Assembly: GCA_003232185.1 (NCBI GenBank)
Contig: QIMC01000337.1
Coordinates: forward strand, 1 to 36,606
DNA: 36,606 nt
Direction of reading: 5' to 3'
From: Flammeovirgaceae bacterium
GTDB taxonomy: Bacteria > Bacteroidota > Bacteroidia > Cytophagales > Cyclobacteriaceae
Shown here in pieces: positions 9,848 through 19,354 of this stretch; positions within the stretch are counted from its first letter, which is position 1; each line of letters starts with the position of its first letter. The notes beneath the pieces were generated by a model that saw only the letters and a list, made by a program, of their open reading frames with translations, was not told where the DNA came from and did not search any database. The position numbers were made by a program, and so were the translations under genes.

Positions 9848-10206
9848 TGAAAACAGTTGGTAATGTTAAATGGAACTGGAAAATTTAAGAATATATTGAT
9901 CAGGTTCTGCAGAAACAACATCATCAATAAAAAGGTTAACTAATTATTTTTAATACTAACAGGTCACTGGTATTAAAGCTTGAAATTACCAATGTATGCC
10001 TATAAAAAGAGACCTAATTGCCTCAAAAACGCATATCATAATATTGAATGGTGACAAAGATGAGTTTTCTTAGCTTATTATTGAAATATAGTTAGGAAAA
10101 ATATAATTTATTGTAGTTTTTTATGCTTTACTATCAAAACCGTTTTGTTGAAATTTACGGGATATTTTAATTAACGTTAATTGAATCTAAAGTAACAATA
10201 TAAAAG

Positions 10207-12081
10207 ATGTGTGGAATAGCTGGAGTGGTTTATTCTGATCCATTGAGATCTGTTGATCAAATGGAACTAACCAGAATGACGGAGGTCATAGAGCACCGTG
10301 GCCCTGACGATGAAGGATACTATATTAATCAAAATGTTGGACTTGGGTTTAGAAGGCTCAGCATTATTGACATTTCCAGTGGTCACCAGCCGCTTGCCAA
10401 TGAAGATAATTCCATATGGATAGTTTTCAATGGGGAGATCTACAATTTCAAAGAACTGAGAAACGACCTAAAGAAACGGGGGCACGTATTTAAAACCAAA
10501 ACTGATACTGAGGTAATAGTTCACTTATATGAAGATCATGGAGTGGACTGTGTTGATTTTCTTCGAGGAATGTTTGCCTTTGCCATATGGGACAATAGAC
10601 AAAAGAAATTATTTTGTGCTCGTGATCGGTTTGGCATAAAACCATTTTATTATTCAATTGATAATGAGAAGTTCGTATTTGGATCTGAGCTGAAAGTGTT
10701 GACAAGAGCTGGAGTCTCTGGTGAAATCAACTTGAATGCATTGGACAGTTATTTGGCATATGGATACATTACCCAGGACCTTTCAATTTACCAGGGAATA
10801 AAGAAGTTAAAAGCGGGCCATACCCTTGAGTTGGACCTGCAGGGCTTTTCGATCAAAAAACGAAAATATTGGAAAGTTATTTTCCAACCGGACTATTCCA
10901 AAAGCGAAGATGAGTGGTGTTACGAGATCAGGAATTCACTTATTGAATCAGTTAAAATGAGATTAATAAGTGACGTTCCACTTGGGGCCTTCCTCAGTGG
11001 GGGCGTCGATTCCAGCTCTATAGTGGCTTTAATGTCACAAATATCCAATCAACAGGTTAAAACTTTTTCAATTGGTTTCAAGGAAGCCCAATTCAATGAA
11101 TTGGCTTATGCTAGAGAGATAGCCAATAGATATGAAACGGATCATCATGAATATATTCTAGAACCAGAATCTGTTAGTCTGCTTCCGAAACTAGTTACAG
11201 CCTATGACGAACCTTTTGGTGATTCTTCGGCCATACCTACTTATTATTTGTCCAAATTCACTCGACAATATGTTACCGTTGCATTATCCGGTGATGGTGG
11301 TGATGAGTTATTTGCCGGTTATAATAACTATACCAAAATGGACAAGATTCATCGATATAACACACCATGGCCTGGATTCAATAAGTATATTTGGGGAAGC
11401 CTCTACCGGATCATTCCGCTAAAAGTAAAGGGAAAAGGTATCACATATTTCTTGTCTCATGATAAGGAAAAAGTAGGTGCATATTTTGCCTATACTACTT
11501 TACCTGAAAGAGCTAAATTGTACAAGCGTTCTGTTTGGGATCTTGTAAAAACAGATTATGCAGAACTATATAAAGAACAAGTTATTGCTGAGTGCAACTC
11601 TCCCGATTTCATCAGCCGAATGCAACACATGGATATTTCAACCTGGCTGGTAGATGATATTTTAACTAAAGTAGATCGCGCCAGCATGCATAATTCGCTT
11701 GAAGCCAGGGTCCCAATCCTCGATCATAAGTTTGCTGAATTAACTTTTAAAATACCTCCATCATTAAAACTAAAGGGAAGTGACAAAAAATACATTTTTA
11801 AGAAAGCTATGGAAAATGACTTGCCAAAATCAATTCTCAAGCATAAAAAGCAAGGGTTTGCTATTCCACTGAGTTCATGGTTTAAAGACGACCTAAAAGA
11901 ATACATTCAGGACAGGCTAAATTCAAAAAATAGTTTTGTCTCCGAATATTTGGACACAGCATTTATTTCGAAGTTAATTGAGGATCATAACCATGGAATG
12001 AGAAGCCTTCATAGGAAAATCTGGGGGATATTATTTTTAGATGTATGGCTCGAACAACAAAAGAAGTTAACTAAACCATGA
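10207..12081 (+). CDS. asnB: Asparagine synthase (glutamine-hydrolysing)-type amidotransferase
   Basis: 624 aa; N-terminal nucleophile MCGIAGVVY; EHRGPDDEGYY; FNGEIYNFKELR; ARDRFGIKPFYY; synthetase PP-loop GAFLSGGVDSSSIVALMS; ALSGDGGDELFAGY; LPKSILKHKKQGFAIPL. Confidence 0.95.
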   Translation: MCGIAGVVYSDPLRSVDQMELTRMTEVIEHRGPDDEGYYINQNVGLGFRRLSIIDISSGHQPLANEDNSIWIVFNGEIYNFKELRNDLKKRGHVFKTKTDTEVIVHLYEDHGVDCVDFLRGMFAFAIWDNRQKKLFCARDRFGIKPFYYSIDNEKFVFGSELKVLTRAGVSGEINLNALDSYLAYGYITQDLSIYQGIKKLKAGHTLELDLQGFSIKKRKYWKVIFQPDYSKSEDEWCYEIRNSLIESVKMRLISDVPLGAFLSGGVDSSSIVALMSQISNQQVKTFSIGFKEAQFNELAYAREIANRYETDHHEYILEPESVSLLPKLVTAYDEPFGDSSAIPTYYLSKFTRQYVTVALSGDGGDELFAGYNNYTKMDKIHRYNTPWPGFNKYIWGSLYRIIPLKVKGKGITYFLSHDKEKVGAYFAYTTLPERAKLYKRSVWDLVKTDYAELYKEQVIAECNSPDFISRMQHMDISTWLVDDILTKVDRASMHNSLEARVPILDHKFAELTFKIPPSLKLKGSDKKYIFKKAMENDLPKSILKHKKQGFAIPLSSWFKDDLKEYIQDRLNSKNSFVSEYLDTAFISKLIEDHNHGMRSLHRKIWGILFLDVWLEQQKKLTKP

Positions 12082-12158
12082 ATTTCAACCTGACTGATTG
12101 AGTGTAGATTGGTGGTCTCTTCTTTTTCGTCCTTTTCCCTTTTCCTGATTAGTGCGTA

Positions 12159-12995
12159 CTACGTCAATTGTTTGTCAATTAAACGTGACATGCGGGTTTC
12201 GGTGATACCAGTAATATTTTTAATGGTATCTTTCAGATAGTGTGGATTTATCTGTGCCAACAAGTCATGATCCTGTGACGATTTGAACAGGTGAGACTTT
12301 CTTAGGCACAGAAATGACTCTTCGATATCTAGAAATTGAGCTATTCGGCCAACACTGAAAGATATATCTTCAGTGGGGACAATCAACAGTCGGTGATGTG
12401 GAATGGTTTGTAACAGTGATTCATAGGTACGTGACCACAGACTCAAGTAGGACGCCATTGGAAACAAGTCATAGCGTCGGAATAAGTCTTTCTCTTGGCC
12501 GTAGGCGAAGTTATCTGGCATGTACAGGGCTTCCAGACATTTGTGCCAGGCACTGCCGACCGGGTTTCGTTTATTGATCGTGTGATTTATCATTGAATTA
12601 ACCCAACTGAGCGGATCTCTATAGGTCAATATAAATCTTGCTGATGGAAAGAGATCCACCAGTATGTCAATAAAGAAGTAATTGGAAAAGTTACTCTCCA
12701 TTTCCAGCTGCATGCAATGTTCGCGAAGCAGATAAAAGTTTCGAATTTCATTCTGGTTGTTGACGCCATTGCAAAAGTCGATGATCAGTTTGATCATCAG
12801 TTTGATGTCTGGCTCATGTTGGGATCGAAAATGTTTTGAAAATAAGCCATCTATGGATGTTGTTCCGGATTTCATTAAGCCGAGTGTGAAGGCATGACAC
12901 CTTCGTTGACGAAACAGGTTTCGCAATGTATACGCTGGTTGAAACATGCGCCTGTGCGACATCACATTACTCCATATCATTTCAGAATCTTTCAT
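12159..12995 (-). CDS. Sulfotransferase family protein
   Basis: 278 aa; PAPS 5'-phosphosulfate-loop-like FTLGLMKSGTTSIDGLF; ARFILTYRDPLSWVNSMINHT (3'-phosphate motif-like); LLIVPTEDIS. Confidence 0.75.
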   Translation of the reverse strand: MKDSEMIWSNVMSHRRMFQPAYTLRNLFRQRRCHAFTLGLMKSGTTSIDGLFSKHFRSQHEPDIKLMIKLIIDFCNGVNNQNEIRNFYLLREHCMQLEMESNFSNYFFIDILVDLFPSARFILTYRDPLSWVNSMINHTINKRNPVGSAWHKCLEALYMPDNFAYGQEKDLFRRYDLFPMASYLSLWSRTYESLLQTIPHHRLLIVPTEDISFSVGRIAQFLDIEESFLCLRKSHLFKSSQDHDLLAQINPHYLKDTIKNITGITETRMSRLIDKQLT

Positions 12996-13161
12996 AAGAT
13001 TTGCAGAATAAAACTTTGCGTTTATGATTTAAAACAACAGTACCGTGTTAATAGTTTCATTTAACTCACAATATATCAGAAAAGTAAGCTGCTAATATTC
13101 ATCTAAAAGTTGAAGTGGAAATCATCAGGGAGTAGATGTTCCAGGGCAAAGAAGGATCGGT

Positions 13162-13884
13162 CTATACCCGGTTTTTAGGAAAAATCAAGCGGTAATCGAA
13201 TTTGTGACCTGCACTTTTGACGGAATTTTTCTTAAACAATCTATTCCTGCAAATCAAAAATTTTCTTAGAAATATATGTCTTGTGTTCAGCTCACCATAT
13301 TGCCAACCGTGAATACTATATAACCAACGTGCAGCGATATTTTCTTTGTTTACCACGGCTTTTGCGATATTATGCCCAGAATTGAGTAGTTCTTGCTGTA
13401 CAAGATAGAGCATTTCGGTACCTGTGGCGTTGCCTTTATATTCCGCGATAACCCTATTATCAAACATATAAACCTCTCCTTGGTTCATTTCAATTTCATG
13501 GATTTCCACAGACGGGTGGTATTTATCGCGACCGATATTCCATTCAAACCACCAGATGTAACCTACTATTTGATCTTCTATTTTAGCGATAACTCCTTTA
13601 AATTCACTATCCAGATAATTGCTAAATTTTAATACTATATTCTCTGGAACGTTAAGGTGCTTAAGTTCATGTAAAAGTTCCTTATTAATGTACTCCAAAG
13701 TAATTTTATTGCCTAACTGAAATTTACGCTGCTTAGTCAAATCCCAAGAGATAATGTATTCATATTCCTTAAAATAAATTTGTCCCAGGATCTTTTTCCT
13801 TAATTTTCCTGCAACCTTCTTTTTGGTTTTCTTGAAGTCGTCTTCAACCAAAGATTTCCTGATCTTGTTAATAATATGTACCAT
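13162..13884 (-). CDS. GNAT-like N-acetyltransferase
   Basis: 240 aa; ...GVIAKIEDQIVGYIWWFEW... EVYMFDNRVIAEYKGNATGTEMLYLVQQELLNSGHNIAKAVVNKENIAARWLYSIHGWQYG, resembling a GNAT fold C-terminal half. Confidence 0.6.
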   Translation of the reverse strand: MVHIINKIRKSLVEDDFKKTKKKVAGKLRKKILGQIYFKEYEYIISWDLTKQRKFQLGNKITLEYINKELLHELKHLNVPENIVLKFSNYLDSEFKGVIAKIEDQIVGYIWWFEWNIGRDKYHPSVEIHEIEMNQGEVYMFDNRVIAEYKGNATGTEMLYLVQQELLNSGHNIAKAVVNKENIAARWLYSIHGWQYGELNTRHIFLRKFLICRNRLFKKNSVKSAGHKFDYRLIFPKNRV

Positions 13885-14056
13885 AGTTAAATTTCTGTGC
13901 AGATATTATTATCAATTCAATAGTCCCAACCAATAATGTCCAGCTAGTTGCACGGTACTTCCTGATAATAGCTCAAATTTAATTGCAAATACCGAAAGAT
14001 ACTAAAATAAATTATATCATATCATGCAATAGTGACATAATAATAAAAAGGCAATT

Positions 14057-15190
14057 TTATGAAGGAATGATCGACATCAGAATTTTTTCAAATTGGTTAC
14101 ATATATGATCCAGCTCATGATGATCTGCTAGGTAATTTTTGCATTTTAAGGCAACTTCATCATAGTTGGGATCATCTATTAGCGTATTTATAGCATCCCC
14201 CATTTCCTCATAGGACTTAACGGTAATTCCCAATCCATACTTGCTAATTATCTGGTCAGGATCGATACTTTCACGGGATATAATTGGAGTCCCAACTGCT
14301 AGGGCTTCTAAAAATGTATTAGAAAATCCTTCAAAGTGAGAAGTATTTACTAAAAGGTATGCCTTGGATAAGTAGAAAAATACCTGGTCGCGATTAAGGG
14401 TACCTACTAATTCAACATTGTCACATGAATCTAAATTCTCCAAACAAATTAAGATTTCATCGGATGTCTTATTGGTTGAGGAACCGGCTATTTTGAATTT
14501 AACATGAGGTAATGACCTAACAAGTTGGTACATAAAGGGCAAGTTTTTAACAGGAGCAAAGTTACCTAACCACATTACATACTTTCTTTGTTGATGACTT
14601 TGAAATGGTGGCAATTCTTTTCTGTAATGAAATGGGTTTGATATTAGGGCTATGTTTTTATTTCCGAACCTTTTTTTGAATTGCTGGCATTGATAAGAGT
14701 TTTGACAAACAATCAGTTGAGCTCTTCGGACTCCGAATTCGTATGAAATGACTTCGAGTCTATTTAATATTTTATCGTAAGTCCCATCGGTATCCGCGTC
14801 ACTTGCCACCAAAAAAACAAACGGTATATTTAATAGTTTGCCTATTAAGGCCATAACACCGGTATTCATAGCGCTGGTAACCTGAAAGAGAATATCTGGT
14901 TTATAAGATTTTATTTTTTGGTACATTCGAACCCTGTCACGCAGGAAGTCATATCCTTTGATCTTACTACCACCTTTTGATGAAGGGAATCTAAAAGACT
15001 CCACAACATCGAAATCAGGTTGGTGTTTGATAATTTTCTTTGCCCCGGTCCAAGTTAATATACCAGTTTGATGCCCCAGTTGTGTGAAGCCTTGGATCAA
15101 GTGGAACACCCGAATACTTGCTCCTCCAAATGGTTTTCCATCATCTTGCAGTATAAATGGGATGTTACTATCAAGAAAAAGTAATTTCAT
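14057..15190 (-). CDS. Glycosyltransferase family 4 protein
   Basis: 377 aa; GGASIRVFHLIQGFTQLGHQTGILTW; KYVMWLGNFAPVKNLPFMYQLVRSLPHVKFKIAG; LLVNTSHFEGFSNTFLEALAVGTPIISRES. Confidence 0.93.
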   Translation of the reverse strand: MKLLFLDSNIPFILQDDGKPFGGASIRVFHLIQGFTQLGHQTGILTWTGAKKIIKHQPDFDVVESFRFPSSKGGSKIKGYDFLRDRVRMYQKIKSYKPDILFQVTSAMNTGVMALIGKLLNIPFVFLVASDADTDGTYDKILNRLEVISYEFGVRRAQLIVCQNSYQCQQFKKRFGNKNIALISNPFHYRKELPPFQSHQQRKYVMWLGNFAPVKNLPFMYQLVRSLPHVKFKIAGSSTNKTSDEILICLENLDSCDNVELVGTLNRDQVFFYLSKAYLLVNTSHFEGFSNTFLEALAVGTPIISRESIDPDQIISKYGLGITVKSYEEMGDAINTLIDDPNYDEVALKCKNYLADHHELDHICNQFEKILMSIIPS

Positions 15191-15246
15191 TTCATTAAAG
15201 ATCTAGACTAGAAAAAAGGATTGATTGTAGTCTAATATCATCATCC

Positions 15247-16887
15247 TCAAAACTTTCTAATTCGCATTAACCCATCAATTACTGTGAGGTTATTGGCCTC
15301 ATTAATTGTGTGGAGTCCGATAATGTTTTTACTCCAACCTGGTTTGTATGACGTTATTTCAACCTCAAGGTACTCACTAGTACTCAGTGTAATAACTTTG
15401 TTTATTTTTAAGCCATAACCATACCTCTTTTGACAGATTTGTGAAGGTCGATATAATTGCCCACTTCTTTTGAATAACCTGCCGGCCGGCCTGGCACTGG
15501 AAGTATCAGAAACTATTGGGTTCTGAGGGTGCGCACTCCAATGATTGCTGGTTGGGTCATCCGAATAAAAGAGATAAAGTTCGTCCCAATTTAAAGCCCC
15601 GGAATTTTCCCGAACATTGGTAAATAACCACCAACTACCATCATGTTCTACTACCGTGGTGTCCGCGGCCACTATATTGCTTATAAGGTCATACTGATAA
15701 TCCCATTGGAAAGGGAATTTCGAACTCTTGTACAACTGGATATTTCCATTTTCGGAAGTTTCCGGGATCATATAATAGCTACCTTTCCAATGAAAAATAA
15801 AAGGATACGACAAATGATAGGGTTTACTTAACACCGTGGTTGGATGACTTATATTGCCCTCCGGGTCCATTTGAATCATTGAAATAGTCCCTTTGGCATT
15901 CTTTTTTAATGAGATATCTTCAAAAAAGATGTAGTATTCTCCATGTTCGAATACAACGAAAGGATCCGCCCAGAACCTGTCCTTAGGGGGCATTAATTTT
16001 CTATATTGACCAAATGAAAAATCTCCTTTTTCATTAGATGATAACAGCAGGATCCACTTTTCAAGATAGATTTTGTGATAGAATTTTTTAAAACATAGTC
16101 TTTGGTAATACTTCAAAAGTGGAAAAACCAATGATCTAACATTTGGTATCCGGGCAGGTGGTGACTTGACACTGTTTTGATATTTATTTCGAACCATATC
16201 AAAAAACTCCGTTTTTCCTAGCTCATGCAATTTCACTAGCTGCCGTGGTATAAATGAAGCAGTTTTCCAATAATGAGGATTAGCATTACGTTTGATATAA
16301 ATAGACCAGATAGAAGAATAAGATTGATATACAATTTCCTTGCTATTACCAAGTTGGGCAGTTAGTACGCAGTTTATTGAGGGTTTATCTTCTATAACTT
16401 CCCAAAACCCAGCAGTAATTCTATTGAAATTTTTATCATAGTCTTGGAAACGCCATAAGCCAAGTGTTGAATTTATCAAGTGAGAATGACTATAGTCGCC
16501 GTCTGATAATTGAATCCACAAATCAACTGGATGTTTATTAATCGCCCTTTTTTCTATATCGGTGAAAACTCTGGTAGAACTCTTGGCACTCGAAAACTCT
16601 AAAGTTGGACAGTTTTCCAGCAATGACTTTACATGGATTTTACTAAACGCATTTGGAATAGGTTTTTTTATTTGATAATTGTTTCTTATGAAATTATCAT
16701 ACATTTTTAACCCTTTGCCCTTGATTTTGCTATTTACCACCACTAGCGAAATTCGCGCAAACTTCAGGTCTTTTATTTTTTGTAACATTAGATGTTCCCA
16801 TGCAGGAATATTCAGTGAATCAAGAATTATTCCTATTGAAATTTCTATTTCATGTTTCAACGAATTCAAGGAATTGGGATCAACCAT
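15247..16887 (-). CDS. GINT1_N-like (glucosamine inositolphosphorylceramide transferase 1 N-terminal domain) protein with a formyltransferase-like N-terminus
   Basis: 546 aa; N-terminal SIGIILDSLNIPAWEHLMLQKIKDL (formyltransferase-like start); C-terminal half PPKDRFWADPFVVFEHGEYYIFFEDISLKKNAKGTISMIQMD...YHLSYPFIFHWKGSYYMIPETSENGNIQLYKS (beta-propeller-like). Confidence 0.7.
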   Translation of the reverse strand: MVDPNSLNSLKHEIEISIGIILDSLNIPAWEHLMLQKIKDLKFARISLVVVNSKIKGKGLKMYDNFIRNNYQIKKPIPNAFSKIHVKSLLENCPTLEFSSAKSSTRVFTDIEKRAINKHPVDLWIQLSDGDYSHSHLINSTLGLWRFQDYDKNFNRITAGFWEVIEDKPSINCVLTAQLGNSKEIVYQSYSSIWSIYIKRNANPHYWKTASFIPRQLVKLHELGKTEFFDMVRNKYQNSVKSPPARIPNVRSLVFPLLKYYQRLCFKKFYHKIYLEKWILLLSSNEKGDFSFGQYRKLMPPKDRFWADPFVVFEHGEYYIFFEDISLKKNAKGTISMIQMDPEGNISHPTTVLSKPYHLSYPFIFHWKGSYYMIPETSENGNIQLYKSSKFPFQWDYQYDLISNIVAADTTVVEHDGSWWLFTNVRENSGALNWDELYLFYSDDPTSNHWSAHPQNPIVSDTSSARPAGRLFKRSGQLYRPSQICQKRYGYGLKINKVITLSTSEYLEVEITSYKPGWSKNIIGLHTINEANNLTVIDGLMRIRKF

Positions 16888-17010
16888 TTATGAAGGATAA
16901 TTATTAAACTAAGATAGCGGTTGCTTTTATGCAAACTTTCAACCAAGTTTTCAATTTAATATTCTTATTTTTGATCTTCTAATGAAGGCACTACCTCAAT
17001 ACTTGATTTT

Positions 17011-18507
17011 ATGGAAGTAAAAGCCCAAGCCAAAAGGGCCATTCCATATTCAATTGGCATATCTGTTTTTAACATTGTGGTGGCCCTTTTTGGGATGGTA
17101 TTCCTGGTAAGGTATCTCGAGGCTGTTGAGTATGGGGTATTGGCAATACTTACAGGATTACCGGTGATCTTTAATTTATTGATTTCATTCGGATACGATC
17201 AATATATCTTGAGATACATCCCGAATATCTCAGAGTCCAAACTAGTAGGGGATATTATTTGGAGGATAGTCTTTAAACGAATGGCCTTGGCCATTATATT
17301 TTCATTATTACTAATTGCCACATTCGATATTTATTCAGAAAGGTTTGAGTTAACGGAATACTATCCCCATTTGGTTATTTTTCAGATTGTGGTTGTTTTT
17401 CGCATAGGAAATAATCTCCTAAATATAAGCTTTGGCGTTAGGTTTTTACAGAAGCAGGTTCTTTTACTTGGTGTGATTTACCAGGCACTGCGGATATCAG
17501 CAATAATCTACGGAGTGATAGAAAAGAAGGATCTGCAGTTTTTCATTTTGGCTTTCACAGTGGCTGAGATTATAAGAATATTGTTGTCTAGTATATTGTT
17601 TTCAAAACATTTTGGGCAGCCTCGGTTGAGAAAGCTAATTCAGTCTAGAGATGAAAGTAAGGAAGAAAAAAGCTATAGAAATATAAGCTACCTTAATAGT
17701 TTAGGGACTTCTTTTCTGGGAACCGATATTGATAGGTATGTACTGGGTTACTTTTCCACAAATGTTCAAGTTGCCATATATGCAATAGCCACCAAAATTT
17801 TAACACATCTTTTGTATTTGTACCCAAGTAAAATGTTTAAATCCGTAATAGAACCTGCATTTTATAGTAAGTATGATAATTCAACCAATGAATCCGATCT
17901 TAATAACATGTTTCAATTTCTATTTAATGCCAACACTATGATTGGATTCATGTTTATTTCTATCTTTTATCCTCTAGGAGATAAACTTTTAATGCTGGTA
18001 TTCGAACAGAAATATATTGAACAGGTCTTTTGGCCTTTGCTTATTTTTCTAATTTTTATAGTATTTTATGCGATACCATTAGGTTTAGTTGCAAATGCCA
18101 TTAAGAAGCCAAAGATCTTACTTTACTCTAAGATCTCTGTGGTAGTCAATATAGCTTTGGGAATTCCGTCAGCGTATTATTTCGGAGCTATTGGAATGGC
18201 CGCGGCAACAGCTTTTAGTGTTACATTAAAAAACGCAATCATATATTTACTTTCATCAAAGTACGTGACTATTAGATTACCCTGGATGTCGACATGGAAG
18301 GCATTAATAAATGCCCTGATTACCTTAGGTGTGTTATATTTGTTAGATGAATACCTTAGTCTGCCTGTTATTATTTCGTTGGTTATTGGGATAATAATAT
18401 ATATAGTCCTTTTGAAGGTTAATCCCATATTAACTCCAGACCAAAAAAACTTGCTCTTGACGCTTGTACCCAATAAATTTGGGGCATTGGCCAAAGCATT
18501 GATTTGA
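17011..18507 (+). CDS. Polysaccharide flippase (Wzx/MATE-like)
   Basis: 498 aa, multi-TM; PYSIGISVFNIVVALFGMVFLVRYLEAVEYGVLAILTG...; LGTDIDRYVLGYFSTNVQVAIYAIATKI; C-terminal TM pairs. Confidence 0.88.
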   Translation: MEVKAQAKRAIPYSIGISVFNIVVALFGMVFLVRYLEAVEYGVLAILTGLPVIFNLLISFGYDQYILRYIPNISESKLVGDIIWRIVFKRMALAIIFSLLLIATFDIYSERFELTEYYPHLVIFQIVVVFRIGNNLLNISFGVRFLQKQVLLLGVIYQALRISAIIYGVIEKKDLQFFILAFTVAEIIRILLSSILFSKHFGQPRLRKLIQSRDESKEEKSYRNISYLNSLGTSFLGTDIDRYVLGYFSTNVQVAIYAIATKILTHLLYLYPSKMFKSVIEPAFYSKYDNSTNESDLNNMFQFLFNANTMIGFMFISIFYPLGDKLLMLVFEQKYIEQVFWPLLIFLIFIVFYAIPLGLVANAIKKPKILLYSKISVVVNIALGIPSAYYFGAIGMAAATAFSVTLKNAIIYLLSSKYVTIRLPWMSTWKALINALITLGVLYLLDEYLSLPVIISLVIGIIIYIVLLKVNPILTPDQKNLLLTLVPNKFGALAKALI

Positions 18508-18514
18508 TTTTGAG

Positions 18515-19354
18515 TTAATATTTTTTCCAAGCGGTTATTTCGCGTCCAAAAAGCTTTTCGAATTTTTGTATATCCTCCTTGATTTCTAAGTATAGTTTCT
18601 GTTTTAGATCAATAGGAAATTCAGGTTTTTCAGGCAATTTATTGCCTATTACTCTCAAAGATAGTTCTATTAATGATTTTGGGAAGAAACGTCTCAGAGG
18701 TTTAAAAGGAACAAAAATACGACCTATACCCTTTTCCGAAAGTACATTTCTATTTGTTGATTGATTTGTGGGTTTATACTGACTATTTTCTAAAAAAGGT
18801 TTTATGTCAATTTCCAAAAACCGTGCTATTTCAACCAGGGTATTTTGTGGACTGGCAATCAAGTCTTCAAACAAGAGAAGCAATACTCTATCTCTTCCGA
18901 ATGATTCTATAAACGGACTAATCTGATAATAGTATTTGGAGCGTAATGTATACGATTCATTATTTCGTATTTCAGTTTGTAGATCTTTATGGGTTCTTTT
19001 TCTGACCAGCCTATGAGCATAATTAGATATTATTCGTTCAATGGGGTCCCTGGTGATATAAATATGTTTCATTTGTGGATTATAAGCATGAATCCTTTTG
19101 GCAGTATCTTCAAATTCGGGCCGCATTGTATAGGTTGTAGATCCCTCCCCCAAAATTTGACCATACCGGGGTTTGAAAAGTTTATGGTATTTATTGAGAT
19201 GATTCCTCCAATCAGGATCTCTACTAAAATAATCTGGTTCCTTTTCGAGACAGAAGCAAACTTTTGGATGCTTCGATATATAATTGGACAAACTGGTAGT
19301 GCCACTTTTTTGAGCACCAATTATCATAAAATCTATGTTAAAACGATTTTTCAC
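18515..19354 (-). CDS. Sulfotransferase domain protein (heparan-type / NDST-like fold)
   Basis: 279 aa; FMIIGAQKSGTTSLSNYISKHPKVCFCLEKEPDYFS; GEGSTTYTM; KHIYITRDPIERIISNYAHRLVR; LLLLFEDLIASPQNTLVEIARFLEI. The GTG start overlaps the upstream TAG stop (TAGTG). Confidence 0.9.
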   Translation of the reverse strand: MKNRFNIDFMIIGAQKSGTTSLSNYISKHPKVCFCLEKEPDYFSRDPDWRNHLNKYHKLFKPRYGQILGEGSTTYTMRPEFEDTAKRIHAYNPQMKHIYITRDPIERIISNYAHRLVRKRTHKDLQTEIRNNESYTLRSKYYYQISPFIESFGRDRVLLLLFEDLIASPQNTLVEIARFLEIDIKPFLENSQYKPTNQSTNRNVLSEKGIGRIFVPFKPLRRFFPKSLIELSLRVIGNKLPEKPEFPIDLKQKLYLEIKEDIQKFEKLFGREITAWKKY

